From positions 620,001 to 684,000 of the forward strand of contig CAWACW010000012.1 of the NCBI GenBank assembly GCA_963780635.1: a stretch of DNA of 64,000 bases, in the 5' to 3' direction. Shown here one piece after another: positions 1 through 8,653 of the stretch. Numbering within the stretch: position 1 is the stretch's first letter; the number at the start of each line of letters is the position of its first letter. The translations under genes were made by a program, and so were the position numbers. This DNA comes from DATEPR01 sp963780635 (GTDB lineage: Bacteria; Actinomycetota; Actinomycetes; Mycobacteriales; Pseudonocardiaceae). The notes beneath the pieces were generated by a model. It worked only from the letters and a program-made list of their open reading frames with translations, had not been told where the DNA came from and ran no database searches.

Positions 1-438
1 TGAGCGACGCCGCTCCTCTGGCTGCAACGGCGGAAGAGACGGTGGCAGGATCGTCGTCGACCGGATCGCCCAGGGCTCTGGTGCGACGTATCGTTCCGAC
101 ACTAACTCCGGTATGACCGTCTGGGGCCACATGACCAAGCCACACTTCCGTCGGGGACTCGCCCGCAGGGCCCTGGAATGTGTCCAGCGAGCGACGTCCC
201 CCCTCCCAGGTGTCGATCCCGAAGACAGGAAATTCGACTGGTGGTATGAACCTTCCAGGGCGTTTCCGCCGACCATTTTCGCGCGATTCCACGATGGCGT
301 ATCACCTCATCAAAGCCAAAGGGCGGCTCCGGTTTCGGCGCCACCGGCAAATCTACCGTAGGAGGCCAATGGCGCTGGCTGATCGGCTGGCGCTACTGAT
401 CCGGCTCGCCCGAGCGTTTCATCAAGTGATCGAGGGTG
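1..438. other. Left-edge region, no confident gene
   Basis: This stretch lies downstream of the dehydratase gene, which ends at 439 on the minus strand. One plus-strand frame is open from base 2 to a stop at 361 and could hold the end of a gene that starts outside the window. It contains the stretch IVVDRIAQGSG near bases 45-80, but GC preference at third positions fades after about base 180 and I recognise no family. A second plus-strand frame closes at 113. I see no hairpin or repeat here. The region may simply be intergenic. Confidence 0.25.
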
Positions 439-2145
439 TCAGTGGGAGTCCCGGCTTACTTCGTCGCCGCTGGAGCCGATGAGGAAGTCCAGGTCCGCGC
501 CCGTCTCGGCGCCGCCCACCGTCTCGACGTACAGCTTCTCCCAACCTCGGCGCGGCCGGGCGAGCGCCTTGACCATTGCCTCGGCAGGCGGGCGCGCTGC
601 CAGTTCGTCCTCGGTCAGCTCCACGTCGATCCGCCTGCCCGGGACGTCCAGCGTGATCCAGTCGCCGGTCCGCACCCGGTCCAGCGGTCCCCCGGCCGCC
701 GCCTCCGGCGCCACGTGCAGCACCACCGTGCCGTATGCCGTGCCGCTCATCCGGCCGTCGCACACGCGGACCATGTCCCGGACACCCTGCTGCAGCAACT
801 TCGTCGGCAACGGCATGTTCGACACCTCGGGCATCCCCGGGTAACCCTTCGGGCCACACCCGCGCAGCACCAGCACCGAGTCCGCCGTGACGTCCAGGTC
901 GGGATCGTCGATCCGCGCGTGGAAGTCCTCGATCGAGTCGAACACGACGGCACGGCCACGGTGGCGCAACAACTCCGGCGATGCCGCCGCCGGTTTCACG
1001 ATCGCCCCGAGTGGCGCGAGATTGCCGTACAGCACCGCGATCCCCGCGTCCTGCCGCAACGGCTCGGCGTGCGTGCGGATCACCTCCGGGTCCGAGATCC
1101 GTGTGCCGTCCAGGTACTCCACCAATGGCTTGCCGGTCACCGTGAGCCCGGCCGGATCCAGCAGGTCACGCACCTGCGCCAGCACCGAGAGCAGACCACC
1201 CGCCCGGTGGAAGTCCTCCATCAGGAACCGGCCGGCAGGCTGCAGGTCGACCAGCAGCGGCACGTGCGCGCCGATCCGGTCGAAGTCGTCCAACGTCAAC
1301 GGCACGCCGAGCCGGCCGGCGATGGCCAGCAGGTGCACGACCGCGTTGGTCGAGCCGCCGATCGCGGCGAGCGCCACGATCGCGTTGTGGAACGACGCCG
1401 CGGTCAGCACCTCGCTGGGTCGTCGCTGCGCCTTCACCAACTCGACGGCCAGCCTGCCGGTCTCGTGGGACCGCGCGAGCAGCCTGCTGTCCGGCGCGGG
1501 CAGCCCGGCCGTCCCGGGCAGCGTCATGCCCAGCACCTCGGCGAGCAGACCCATCGTGGAGGCCGTGCCCATCGTGTTGCAGTGGCCCCGGCTGCGGATC
1601 ATCGCCGACTCGGACTCCAGGAACCGCTCCCGCGACAGCGTGCCCGCGCGCATCTCCTCGGACAGCCGCCACACGTCGGTACCGCAGCCCAGCGCGACAC
1701 CGTCGAACGTGCCCGTCAGCATCGGGCCGCCGGGCACGACCACCGCGGGCAGGTCCACCGACGCGGCACCCATCAGGAGGGCGGGAATGGTTTTGTCGCA
1801 GCCGCCGAGCAGGACGACACCGTCGACCGGGTTGGCCCGGATCAGCTCCTCGATGGCCATCGCGGCCATGTTCCGCCACAGCATCGCGGTCGGCCGGACC
1901 TGCGTCTCCCCCAGCGACACCACGGGCATCTCCAGCGGGACGCCACCTGCCTCCCACACGCCGTCGCTGACGCTGCGCGCGATCTCGCGCAGGTGGCTGT
2001 TGCACGGGGTCAGATCCGACGCCGTGTTGGCGATCGCGATCTGCGGCTTCCCGCCGAACGCCGAGTCCGGCAGACCGCGTCGCATCCAGGCACGGTGGAT
2101 GTAGGAGTTGCGGTCCGGGCCCGCATACCACTCGTCGCTACGCAC
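439..2145 (-). CDS. IlvD/Edd family dehydratase, sugar-acid dehydratase-like
   Basis: This 568-residue protein belongs to the Fe-S dihydroxy-acid/6-phosphogluconate dehydratase family, which removes water from 2,3-dihydroxy acids or aldonic acids. All three cluster cysteines are visible: LTPCNSH near the N-terminus, GGCDKT (whose lysine is carbamylated in characterised members) and GHCNTMGTAST. The opening (RSDEWYAG, then a YIHRAWM stretch) resembles L-arabonate/D-xylonate dehydratases more than biosynthetic IlvD, so sugar-acid catabolism is more likely than branched-chain amino acid synthesis. That is inference from motif style. The GTG start at 2145 has a GGAGG about nine bases upstream and overlaps the end of the upstream regulator gene by eight bases, so the two are probably translationally coupled. 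The substrate cannot be read from sequence. Confidence 0.85.
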   Translation of the reverse strand: MRSDEWYAGPDRNSYIHRAWMRRGLPDSAFGGKPQIAIANTASDLTPCNSHLREIARSVSDGVWEAGGVPLEMPVVSLGETQVRPTAMLWRNMAAMAIEELIRANPVDGVVLLGGCDKTIPALLMGAASVDLPAVVVPGGPMLTGTFDGVALGCGTDVWRLSEEMRAGTLSRERFLESESAMIRSRGHCNTMGTASTMGLLAEVLGMTLPGTAGLPAPDSRLLARSHETGRLAVELVKAQRRPSEVLTAASFHNAIVALAAIGGSTNAVVHLLAIAGRLGVPLTLDDFDRIGAHVPLLVDLQPAGRFLMEDFHRAGGLLSVLAQVRDLLDPAGLTVTGKPLVEYLDGTRISDPEVIRTHAEPLRQDAGIAVLYGNLAPLGAIVKPAAASPELLRHRGRAVVFDSIEDFHARIDDPDLDVTADSVLVLRGCGPKGYPGMPEVSNMPLPTKLLQQGVRDMVRVCDGRMSGTAYGTVVLHVAPEAAAGGPLDRVRTGDWITLDVPGRRIDVELTEDELAARPPAEAMVKALARPRRGWEKLYVETVGGAETGADLDFLIGSSGDEVSRDSH

Positions 2146-2995
2146 CCGGCATTACCTCCACAGGCAGGCCCACTTCGGACAGCGTGTCCAGCACGGCGCT
2201 GGTCGCCTCGTTCTCCGCCGCGTACACCCGGATCCGCAGACCCGGGCAGGCGGCCACGTCCAGCTCGCTCATCGCGAACGTCAGCCTCGGGAAGCGCGGC
2301 AGGTCGAACCCGGCGGTCCGCACCTGCGGCCGGGTCACCTCGTGTTTGGCCCACAGGTCGGCGAAGTCGGTGTTGAACTCGCGCAACCGCCGAATGTCCT
2401 CCTCCCAGGCCGGGTCACCGACGTGGGCGCCGTACTCCGCGCGTACCCGCGCCACCAGGTAGCGCACCTCGTCGGCATAGCCGATCAGCCGCTCCCTGGC
2501 GTTCGGCTCCGTGACGCAGCACCACAGCAGATTGCGGTGCACACACCGGGACCGGTGCCAGTCCCAGAACAGGTTGTCGTGCGCGTCGTTCTGCGCCAGC
2601 ACGTCGAACAGGCCGTTGACCAGCACGGCGGGCGTGGGGTTCAGCGACCGCAGCACCGTGTGGACGAACTCGGGCACCACCGACGTGGCCTCCCAGCCGC
2701 GTTGCGGCGTGGCCTCGGCCAGTTGGTACAGGTGCCGGTGCTCGGCCGCGTCCAGCCGCAACGTGCGGGCCACCGCGTCCAGCACGGCCGCACTCGCGTT
2801 GATGGGCCTGCCCTGCTCCAGCCACGTGTACCAGGTCACGCCCACCCCGGCGAGCAGCGCGACCTCCTCCCTGCGCAGGCCGGACGTGCGTCTGCGCATG
2901 CCCGGCGGCAGGCCGACCTCCTGCGGCTGCAGCTCCGCGCGGCGCGCCTTGAGGAACGCTCCCAGCTCACTGCGCCGCAGGCTCGTCTTCTCCAT
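2138..2995 (-). CDS. XRE-family regulator with MmyB-like ligand domain
   Basis: This 285-residue regulator has an N-terminal helix-turn-helix at about residues 5-75 (RRTSGLRREEVALLAGV, then WYTWLEQGR) followed by the MmyB-like sensor region with its characteristic FDVLAQNDA and NLLWCCV stretches. In this family the C-terminal half has a PAS-like fold thought to bind a small hydrophobic ligand, and the gene usually controls a neighbouring oxidoreductase or transporter. The frame is open further upstream, but the ATG at 2995 gives the conserved family start (MEKTSLRRSELGAFL). It is divergent from the exporter at 3128 and overlaps the dehydratase gene downstream, so it may control both sides. 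Confidence 0.85.
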   Translation of the reverse strand: MEKTSLRRSELGAFLKARRAELQPQEVGLPPGMRRRTSGLRREEVALLAGVGVTWYTWLEQGRPINASAAVLDAVARTLRLDAAEHRHLYQLAEATPQRGWEATSVVPEFVHTVLRSLNPTPAVLVNGLFDVLAQNDAHDNLFWDWHRSRCVHRNLLWCCVTEPNARERLIGYADEVRYLVARVRAEYGAHVGDPAWEEDIRRLREFNTDFADLWAKHEVTRPQVRTAGFDLPRFPRLTFAMSELDVAACPGLRIRVYAAENEATSAVLDTLSEVGLPVEVMPGA

Positions 2996-3033
2996 CGCGG
3001 TCACCACCCCATTCTGACCGAACCGTCCGACTA

Positions 3034-3046
3034 TTCCGATCGGGAA
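3034..3046. promoter_or_regulatory. Candidate operator between regulator and exporter
   Basis: In the 132-base gap between the divergent regulator and exporter genes there is an imperfect inverted repeat TTCCGATCGGGAA. Its place between two divergent starts fits an operator for the MmyB-like regulator. The repeat is short and one base off symmetry, so this is a suggestion only. Confidence 0.3.
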
Positions 3047-3127
3047 ACCGTGGGCCAACCAGGTGGTGGCGGCAACAGCATCAGTGGGCTCTCGGTGACC
3101 ACCGCCGCCACGCCCGACGGTGGTCAC

Positions 3128-4567
3128 ATGACGACGAGACAGATACCGACGAGCCGGCAGGGCGGCCCCGCGGCCGCGGCCGGAGCGCGCTGGCCGGTGC
3201 TGGCGCTGTTGCTGACGGGGCAGCTCATGGCCCTGCTCGACGTGTCCATCGTGAACGTCGCGATGCCCGCGATCCAGACCGACCTGCACACCACCGGCGC
3301 CGCCCTGCAACTGGTGGTGGCCGGCTACACCGTGACGTATGCGATGTGCCTGATCACCGGTGCCCGGCTCGGCGACCTCTACGGCCGCAGGCGGATGTTC
3401 CAGCTCGGGGTGATCGTGTTCACGGCCACCTCGCTGGCCTGCGGGCTGGCCCCGACCACCACTGTGCTCATCGTGGCGCGCCTCGTGCAGGGCGCAGGCG
3501 CGGCGCTGATGATGCCGCAGGTGATGAGCACCATCCAGACCGGTTTCAGCGGCCGGGCCAGGGCGCAGGCCTTGTCCGCCTACTCGGCGTCACTGTCCGT
3601 CGGTGCGGTGTGCGGCGTGGTGCTCGGTGGCGTGCTGGTCGACGCCGACCTGTTCGGCAGCGGCTGGCGGCCGGTGTTCCTGGTCAACGTGCCGATCGGC
3701 GTCGTGGTGGCCGCCCTGGTGCCCAGGTTGATGCCTGCCGACGTGCCGACCGGCACCCGCAAGCTCGACCTGAAGGGCCTGGCCTTCTCGGTGCCCGCCG
3801 TGTGCCTGATCGTGCTGCCGCTGGTGCTGGGCCACCAGGACGGCTGGCCTGCCTGGACGTTCGCGTCGCTGGTGGCCGGTGTCGTGCTGGCCGGGGTGTT
3901 CGTCGTGGTGGAGCGGCGGATCGAGCACCCGTTGCTGAACGTGGCCGTGGTCCGGCTGCCCGGGGTGAGCTCCGGCCTGGCCACGCTGGCCGCGGGCATG
4001 ATCGCCTACGGTGGCTTCCTGTTCGCGGTGTCGCTGCACCTGCAGTCCGGCGTCGGGTACAGCGCTCTGCGTACCGGCCTGACGTTCGCGCCCGCCGGGA
4101 TCGCGTTCGGCCTGGCCGGTTACCACTGGCACCGGCTGCCGACCCGCACGCACCACCTGCTGACCACTGTCGGCTTCGCGGTCGGCGCGATCGGCTTCCT
4201 GCTGGCCGCGCTGGTGTTCGAGAACCAGCACCAGCCGAGCGTGGTGGTCGCGGCGAGTCTGGTGGTGTTCGGTGCCGGCCTGGGCCTGGGGTTCGCACCG
4301 CTCATGACGCACACCCTGGTGCACGTGCCGCTCGGGTCGGCGGCGGACGCGAGCGGGCTGGTGACCACGACCTTCCAGCTCAGCCAGGTGATCGGCATCG
4401 CGGTGTTCGGCAGCGTGTTCCTGTCGCTGGCGGCCGGGCCGGGTGCGCACCCTTCGGTCACCGCGATCGCCACGACACTGGTGTGTGTCAGTGCCCTGAT
4501 CGGTCTCGGCGCGCTGCTGTCGACGGCGCTGGCCAGAACCGTGTTCAGGTCGCGCACGGCGCGTTGA
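3128..4567 (+). CDS. MFS exporter, DHA2 (14-helix) drug-efflux type
   Basis: This 479-residue integral membrane protein has the signature of proton-driven multidrug exporters. LDVSIVNVAMPAI in helix 1 is the motif typical of the 14-helix DHA2 group. The cytoplasmic loop motif GARLGDLYGRRR follows helix 2, and VARLVQGAGAAL lies in helix 4. About 14 hydrophobic segments can be counted, close to the usual length for the group. The frame extends upstream, but the ATG at 3128 gives a short polar N-terminus before the first helix. Its divergence from the MmyB-like regulator suggests ligand-induced expression. The substrate is unknown. Confidence 0.88.
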   Translation: MTTRQIPTSRQGGPAAAAGARWPVLALLLTGQLMALLDVSIVNVAMPAIQTDLHTTGAALQLVVAGYTVTYAMCLITGARLGDLYGRRRMFQLGVIVFTATSLACGLAPTTTVLIVARLVQGAGAALMMPQVMSTIQTGFSGRARAQALSAYSASLSVGAVCGVVLGGVLVDADLFGSGWRPVFLVNVPIGVVVAALVPRLMPADVPTGTRKLDLKGLAFSVPAVCLIVLPLVLGHQDGWPAWTFASLVAGVVLAGVFVVVERRIEHPLLNVAVVRLPGVSSGLATLAAGMIAYGGFLFAVSLHLQSGVGYSALRTGLTFAPAGIAFGLAGYHWHRLPTRTHHLLTTVGFAVGAIGFLLAALVFENQHQPSVVVAASLVVFGAGLGLGFAPLMTHTLVHVPLGSAADASGLVTTTFQLSQVIGIAVFGSVFLSLAAGPGAHPSVTAIATTLVCVSALIGLGALLSTALARTVFRSRTAR

Positions 4568-4584
4568 ACCGGTCGCTTATGGAA

Positions 4585-4622
4585 GCATCGGCCCACCGAT
4601 ATTTCAGCCGGTGGGCCGATGC
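4585..4622. terminator. Bidirectional hairpin terminator
   Basis: A 14-base-pair perfect stem (GCATCGGCCCACCG against its complement) encloses a 10-base loop. It lies between the convergent ends of the exporter gene (4567) and the LuxR-family gene (4751). There is no strong T-run, as is usual in high-GC actinomycetes. Confidence 0.75.
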
Positions 4623-4750
4623 GGTCTCGGGTACCGCATGGAGGGCGGAATTCCTGGTCATCGCCCTCAATGTTCGGTTGCACGTACTGTAAGCCGGGGT
4701 ATTTCCATTGGAAACCCCCAACATGAGGCCCGCCGAAAAGCCGAATACCT

Positions 4751-7537
4751 TCAGCGCAATTTGGCCGCGAGCTCCACTCTGGACCGAATGCTCAGCTTGG
4801 CGAAGATATTGCGCAGATGATGATCCACGGTCCTGGCGCTGATGTAGAGGCGGGCCGCGATCTCGCGGTTCGTCGCGCCTTCGGCGACCAGCCGGGAGAT
4901 TTCCAGCTGTTGCGCGGTCAGCTCACTCATCCGGTCCGGTTGGTCCGTACGCACCGATTCGCCCGCCGCGCGCAGTTCGGCGGTGGCCCGCCGGGCCCAC
5001 GGTTCGGCGTGGTAGTTGTCGAAGATCTTCACCGCGTCCCGTAACAACTCCCGGGCGGCGGTCGGTTTGCGGCCGCGCCGCAGTTTGGCCGCGTAGAAGA
5101 GTTCCGTCTTCGCCAGCTCCAGTGCGGTCTCGCTGCTGCGGTGCAGCCGGATCGCCTCGCGGAAGTGTTCGTCCGCGTCGACCGGCCGCTCGGCGAGCAG
5201 CGCGTGGCAGCGGTGCGACAGAGCCAGCCGGGGCGCGCAGCCGGAGTCGCCGACCCACCGGTCGAACGTGGCCAGCGCCTGCACGGCCGACTCGGGCTGG
5301 CTGCTGCGCACACCTGCCTCGACGATGTGCGGAGCCGCCATCACGCGGATCGCCAGGTGCACCCGGCCCGCGCCGGCGGCCATCAGCCGCAGTCGGTCGA
5401 GGGCGTCGGTGGGACGGTCGTCGGCGAGGTCGAGGCAGGCCATCGCCCACGAGCCCAGCGTGCCGGGCCGGGCCAGCCCGTGGGTGGCCACCCAGGGCGC
5501 TGCCAGCTCCACCCGGCGCAGTGCGGTCTCCCGGTCACCCTGCGCCGCGGCCAGCATCGCCAGGATCATCAGATGGTCGACGGCGCAGTTGCGCAGGCCT
5601 GCCGCCTCCGATTCGCGCAGGCCTTCCATCGCCGCGGACACCGCGGTCGAGTACTGGTCGCGCAGCAGGGCGGACATCGACACGTAGACCAGTGCCCACG
5701 GCACCAGGGTGAGCATCGAGCGGCCCCGCGCCGCGTGCACCGCGCGCACCGCCAGCTCGAACGATTTCGCCAGATGGCCCAGCGTGTAGGCGGCCTGGCT
5801 GGCCAGGATCAGCGCTGTCACGTCGTCCACCGACTCGGCCAGCCGCACCACGTTGCGCAGCGGGTCCAGTGCGTCGTCGTGGCGGGCCTCGTAGGTGGCG
5901 GCCATGCCGACGAAGTGGTCGAACATCAGCTCGGCGACCGGTGGCTCGTCCTGCCTGCGCAGGTAGGCCGCGCGGCGGGCGGTGGCCGAGTAGCCCGCGT
6001 AGTCGCCGACGAGGCAGCTCGCCTCGCCTGCCAGCACCAATGCGGTCAGCGCGGTCGGCCGGTCGGACTCGAGCAGTTGTTCGGCGGCTGATCGCAGGAT
6101 CTGGCCGGCCACGGCGGGCGAGCCGTCGCGCAACGCGATGGCGCCCTGCATCAGGTCGACGACGGCCCGGGGGCCTGGCGCGGTGGTCAGCGGCACGGCC
6201 TGGCGGACGAGTGCCCTGGTGTGGCGCGTGCCGCCGGCCAGCCACGAGTCGTGCGCCGCGGCGAGCAGCCAGGTCGCCTGCGTGGTGGGCTGACGGACCA
6301 GCGACGCCGCCCGCTCGAACGCCGTCGCGGACTCGATGTAGTTGCCGCTCGCCCTCGCCGCCGTCGCACCGTCGGACAACTGCCCGGCGAGCTTCTCGCG
6401 CGACCCGATGTCGGTGACCGCGCGGTGCCAGAGAATGCGCAGCCGGTCCCGTTCCGGGTCCAGCACGTCGGCCAGCGCGCGGTGCGCCGCGTGCCGTTCC
6501 GCCAGCGACGCCTCGGCCTGCAGGATCGAGCGGATCAGCCGGGTCTGCACGGCCACGGTCTGGTCCTCGACGAACACCAGCCCCGAGTCCGCCGCCTCGT
6601 CCAGCACGGCCGGACCCGCCCCACCCCGCTCGGCGGCGCGCAACACCGTGTCGACGGTCAGGCCGTCGTCCACCACCGTCATCAGGACCACCTGGCGGGC
6701 CTTGTCCGACAGCACAGTGAACCGCCTGCCCACTCCCCTGCGCAGGCGACTGTGCCGGGGCAACGACACCGGTCCGGCCGCCTCCCCCGCCCACTGCTCG
6801 GGCGTCAGTGTCCTGGCCAGCTCGACGAGGGCGAGTGGGTTGCCGGAGGCCAGTTCCACCACGTCGGCCGCCACGTCCGGGGCCGGGGCGGCGGCACCGG
6901 CGCGGTCGGCGAGCAGCTGCCTGCTCGCGTCGTCGTCCAACGGCACCAGTCGCACGGCCGGAATGCCGGCCAGCGGATCGGTCCCGGTGTCCGGGCACTC
7001 GCCGGTGAAGACCATCGCGACCCGCTCGGTGGACACGCGGCGGGCCACGAATGCCAGTGCCGCCAACGAGATCGGGTCCAGCCAGTGCGCGTCGTCCACG
7101 CAGACCAGCACCGGCCGGACGCGACTGAGGTCGACCAGCAGCCGGTGCACGGCCGAGCAGAGCGCGAAATCGGCGGTCGCGGGCACCGGGCGCGGGCCGA
7201 GCAGGTCGGCGAGCACGCCCCGCTGTGGTGCCGACAGGTCGGACGCGCGACGGACCAGCGGCTGCAGCAACCGGTGCAGCCCGGACATCGGCAGCGTCGC
7301 CTCCGGTGCCACGCCGGAGGTGCGCAGCAGCTGGTGACCCGTCCCGTACCCGCACGTCGCGCGCAGCAGGGTGGTCTTGCCCATGCCGATGCCGCCGAGC
7401 ACGGTGAGCGCTCCGCCACGACGTTCACGTGCGTCGTTCAGTAACCGCTCGGCCGCGTTCAGTAGCTGGTCCCGCCCGCGCACCCTCGCGCTCGGATCAG
7501 GACCCGGTGTGGCGCCATTGCCGGGTACCGCCGCCAT
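4751..7537 (-). CDS. Large LuxR-family (LAL) ATPase transcriptional regulator
   Basis: This 928-residue protein has the three-part layout of LAL regulators. An N-terminal AAA/STAND ATPase carries Walker A GGIGMGKTT at about residues 48-56 and Walker B VLVCVDDAHWLD at about 143-154. A long helical, TPR-like middle follows. A LuxR helix-turn-helix lies at the extreme C-terminus (LTAQQLEISRLVAEGATNRE, then ARTVDHHLRNIFAKL). Such proteins are usually pathway-specific activators of secondary metabolism or sugar use that bind an inducer and ATP. The ATG at 7537 leaves 134 bases to the divergent oxidoreductase gene at 7672, which is therefore a plausible target. No biosynthetic cluster surrounds it in this window. 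Confidence 0.88.
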   Translation of the reverse strand: MAAVPGNGATPGPDPSARVRGRDQLLNAAERLLNDARERRGGALTVLGGIGMGKTTLLRATCGYGTGHQLLRTSGVAPEATLPMSGLHRLLQPLVRRASDLSAPQRGVLADLLGPRPVPATADFALCSAVHRLLVDLSRVRPVLVCVDDAHWLDPISLAALAFVARRVSTERVAMVFTGECPDTGTDPLAGIPAVRLVPLDDDASRQLLADRAGAAAPAPDVAADVVELASGNPLALVELARTLTPEQWAGEAAGPVSLPRHSRLRRGVGRRFTVLSDKARQVVLMTVVDDGLTVDTVLRAAERGGAGPAVLDEAADSGLVFVEDQTVAVQTRLIRSILQAEASLAERHAAHRALADVLDPERDRLRILWHRAVTDIGSREKLAGQLSDGATAARASGNYIESATAFERAASLVRQPTTQATWLLAAAHDSWLAGGTRHTRALVRQAVPLTTAPGPRAVVDLMQGAIALRDGSPAVAGQILRSAAEQLLESDRPTALTALVLAGEASCLVGDYAGYSATARRAAYLRRQDEPPVAELMFDHFVGMAATYEARHDDALDPLRNVVRLAESVDDVTALILASQAAYTLGHLAKSFELAVRAVHAARGRSMLTLVPWALVYVSMSALLRDQYSTAVSAAMEGLRESEAAGLRNCAVDHLMILAMLAAAQGDRETALRRVELAAPWVATHGLARPGTLGSWAMACLDLADDRPTDALDRLRLMAAGAGRVHLAIRVMAAPHIVEAGVRSSQPESAVQALATFDRWVGDSGCAPRLALSHRCHALLAERPVDADEHFREAIRLHRSSETALELAKTELFYAAKLRRGRKPTAARELLRDAVKIFDNYHAEPWARRATAELRAAGESVRTDQPDRMSELTAQQLEISRLVAEGATNREIAARLYISARTVDHHLRNIFAKLSIRSRVELAAKLR

Positions 7538-7671
7538 CCGACCATTGTGATGTCCTTGTTACGCCAAGGGAACAACAACTGGCGATCTCACCGATGCCCG
7601 CTCGGCCGGTGCGGCGCCACCGGTCCGCGTAGGGTTCGGCCGGAAGCGTCGGCGACCAGGAGGGATCGGGC

Positions 7672-8610
7672 ATGGCCACGATGCGAGCGGTTCGGCAGCA
7701 CGGAACCGGCGGGCCCGAGGTGCTGCGCGTCGAGGAAGTGCCGATTCCCGAGCCACTCCCGACGGAAATCCGGGTACGGGTGGAAGCCACGAGCGTGAAC
7801 CCGGTCGACTTCAAGACCCGCGCCGGACACAGCGTGCTGGGCACACCGCCGGAGATCCTGGGCTGGGACGTGACGGGCGTGGTCGACAAGGTCGGCTACG
7901 GCGTCACCCGGTTCATCGAGGGCAACGAGGTGCTCGGCATGCCGTGGTTTCCGCGCCCGGCAGGCGCCTACGCCGAGTACGTGACGGCCCCGTCCCGGCA
8001 GTTCGTGCGCAGGCCACCCGGGATGACCGTCGCGCAGGCCGCCGGCCTGCCGCTGGCCGGGCTGACCGCGTGGCAGGCGCTGGTGGCGACCGCACGGGTG
8101 CGGGCGGACCAGGAGGTGCTGATCCACGCGGCGTCCGGTGGCGTCGGCCACCTCGCGGTGCAGATCGCGAAGGCGATGGGTGCGTACGTGGTCGGCACCG
8201 CAAGTGGGGCGAACCACGAGGTGCTGCGCGGGCTGGGCGCCGACCGGCTGATCGACTACCGCGGCACGCGCTTCGACGAGGTACTGCACGACATGGACAT
8301 CGTGCTGGACCTGGTCGGCGGCGAGACCGGCGTGCGGTCGGTGGACGTGGTCCATCCCGGCGGCATCCTGATCACGGTTCCGTCCGGCGCCAGCAAGGAA
8401 CCGCTGGCCGCCGCCGAGGAGCGCGGCATCCGGGCCACGGGCATCCTCGTCGAGCCGGACCAGGTCGGACTCGACGGGTTGGTGGGCCTGGTCGCCGAGG
8501 GCAAGCTGACGGTGCTGGTCAGCGAGGAGTTCCCGCTGGAGCGGATCGCCGAGGCACATGAGCACGCCGAGCGCGGCCACGCGCCGGGCAAGATCGTCGT
8601 CACGATGTGA
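7672..8610 (+). CDS. Medium-chain NADP-dependent oxidoreductase (quinone reductase-like)
   Basis: This 312-residue protein belongs to the zinc-free medium-chain dehydrogenase/reductase family, related to NADPH:quinone oxidoreductase. It has an N-terminal GroES-like half (TSVNPVDFKTRAG, then PEILGWDVTGVV) and a Rossmann nucleotide-binding half with ASGGVGHLAVQIAKAMGA. The catalytic zinc ligands of alcohol dehydrogenases are absent. The ATG at 7672 is preceded by AGGAGG at 7659-7664. It stands alone, divergent from the LAL regulator and closed by a strong terminator. The physiological substrate, perhaps a quinone or enone, cannot be told. Confidence 0.87.
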   Translation: MATMRAVRQHGTGGPEVLRVEEVPIPEPLPTEIRVRVEATSVNPVDFKTRAGHSVLGTPPEILGWDVTGVVDKVGYGVTRFIEGNEVLGMPWFPRPAGAYAEYVTAPSRQFVRRPPGMTVAQAAGLPLAGLTAWQALVATARVRADQEVLIHAASGGVGHLAVQIAKAMGAYVVGTASGANHEVLRGLGADRLIDYRGTRFDEVLHDMDIVLDLVGGETGVRSVDVVHPGGILITVPSGASKEPLAAAEERGIRATGILVEPDQVGLDGLVGLVAEGKLTVLVSEEFPLERIAEAHEHAERGHAPGKIVVTM

Positions 8611-8611
8611 C

Positions 8612-8648
8612 GGACTGCCCCATCACCCGCGCGGTGATGGGGCAGTCC
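8612..8648. terminator. Strong bidirectional hairpin terminator
   Basis: A perfect 16-base-pair stem with the loop CGCGC lies directly after the oxidoreductase stop codon and six bases before the end of the convergent esterase gene. It should end transcription from both sides. Confidence 0.85.
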
Positions 8649-8653
8649 CCCGG

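Noticed and set aside
436..2376. Long plus-strand open frames opposite the dehydratase and regulator genes
   Set aside because: They are rich in Arg, His and Gln, show no motif, and arise from GC bias opposite true genes.
5141..7444. Long plus-strand frames opposite the LAL regulator
   Set aside because: Composition is typical of antisense shadow; the minus-strand frame has Walker motifs and a LuxR domain.
3128..7537. A secondary-metabolite cluster around the exporter and LAL regulator
   Set aside because: No synthase, cyclase or tailoring set is present; both are single regulators or transporters with separate terminators.
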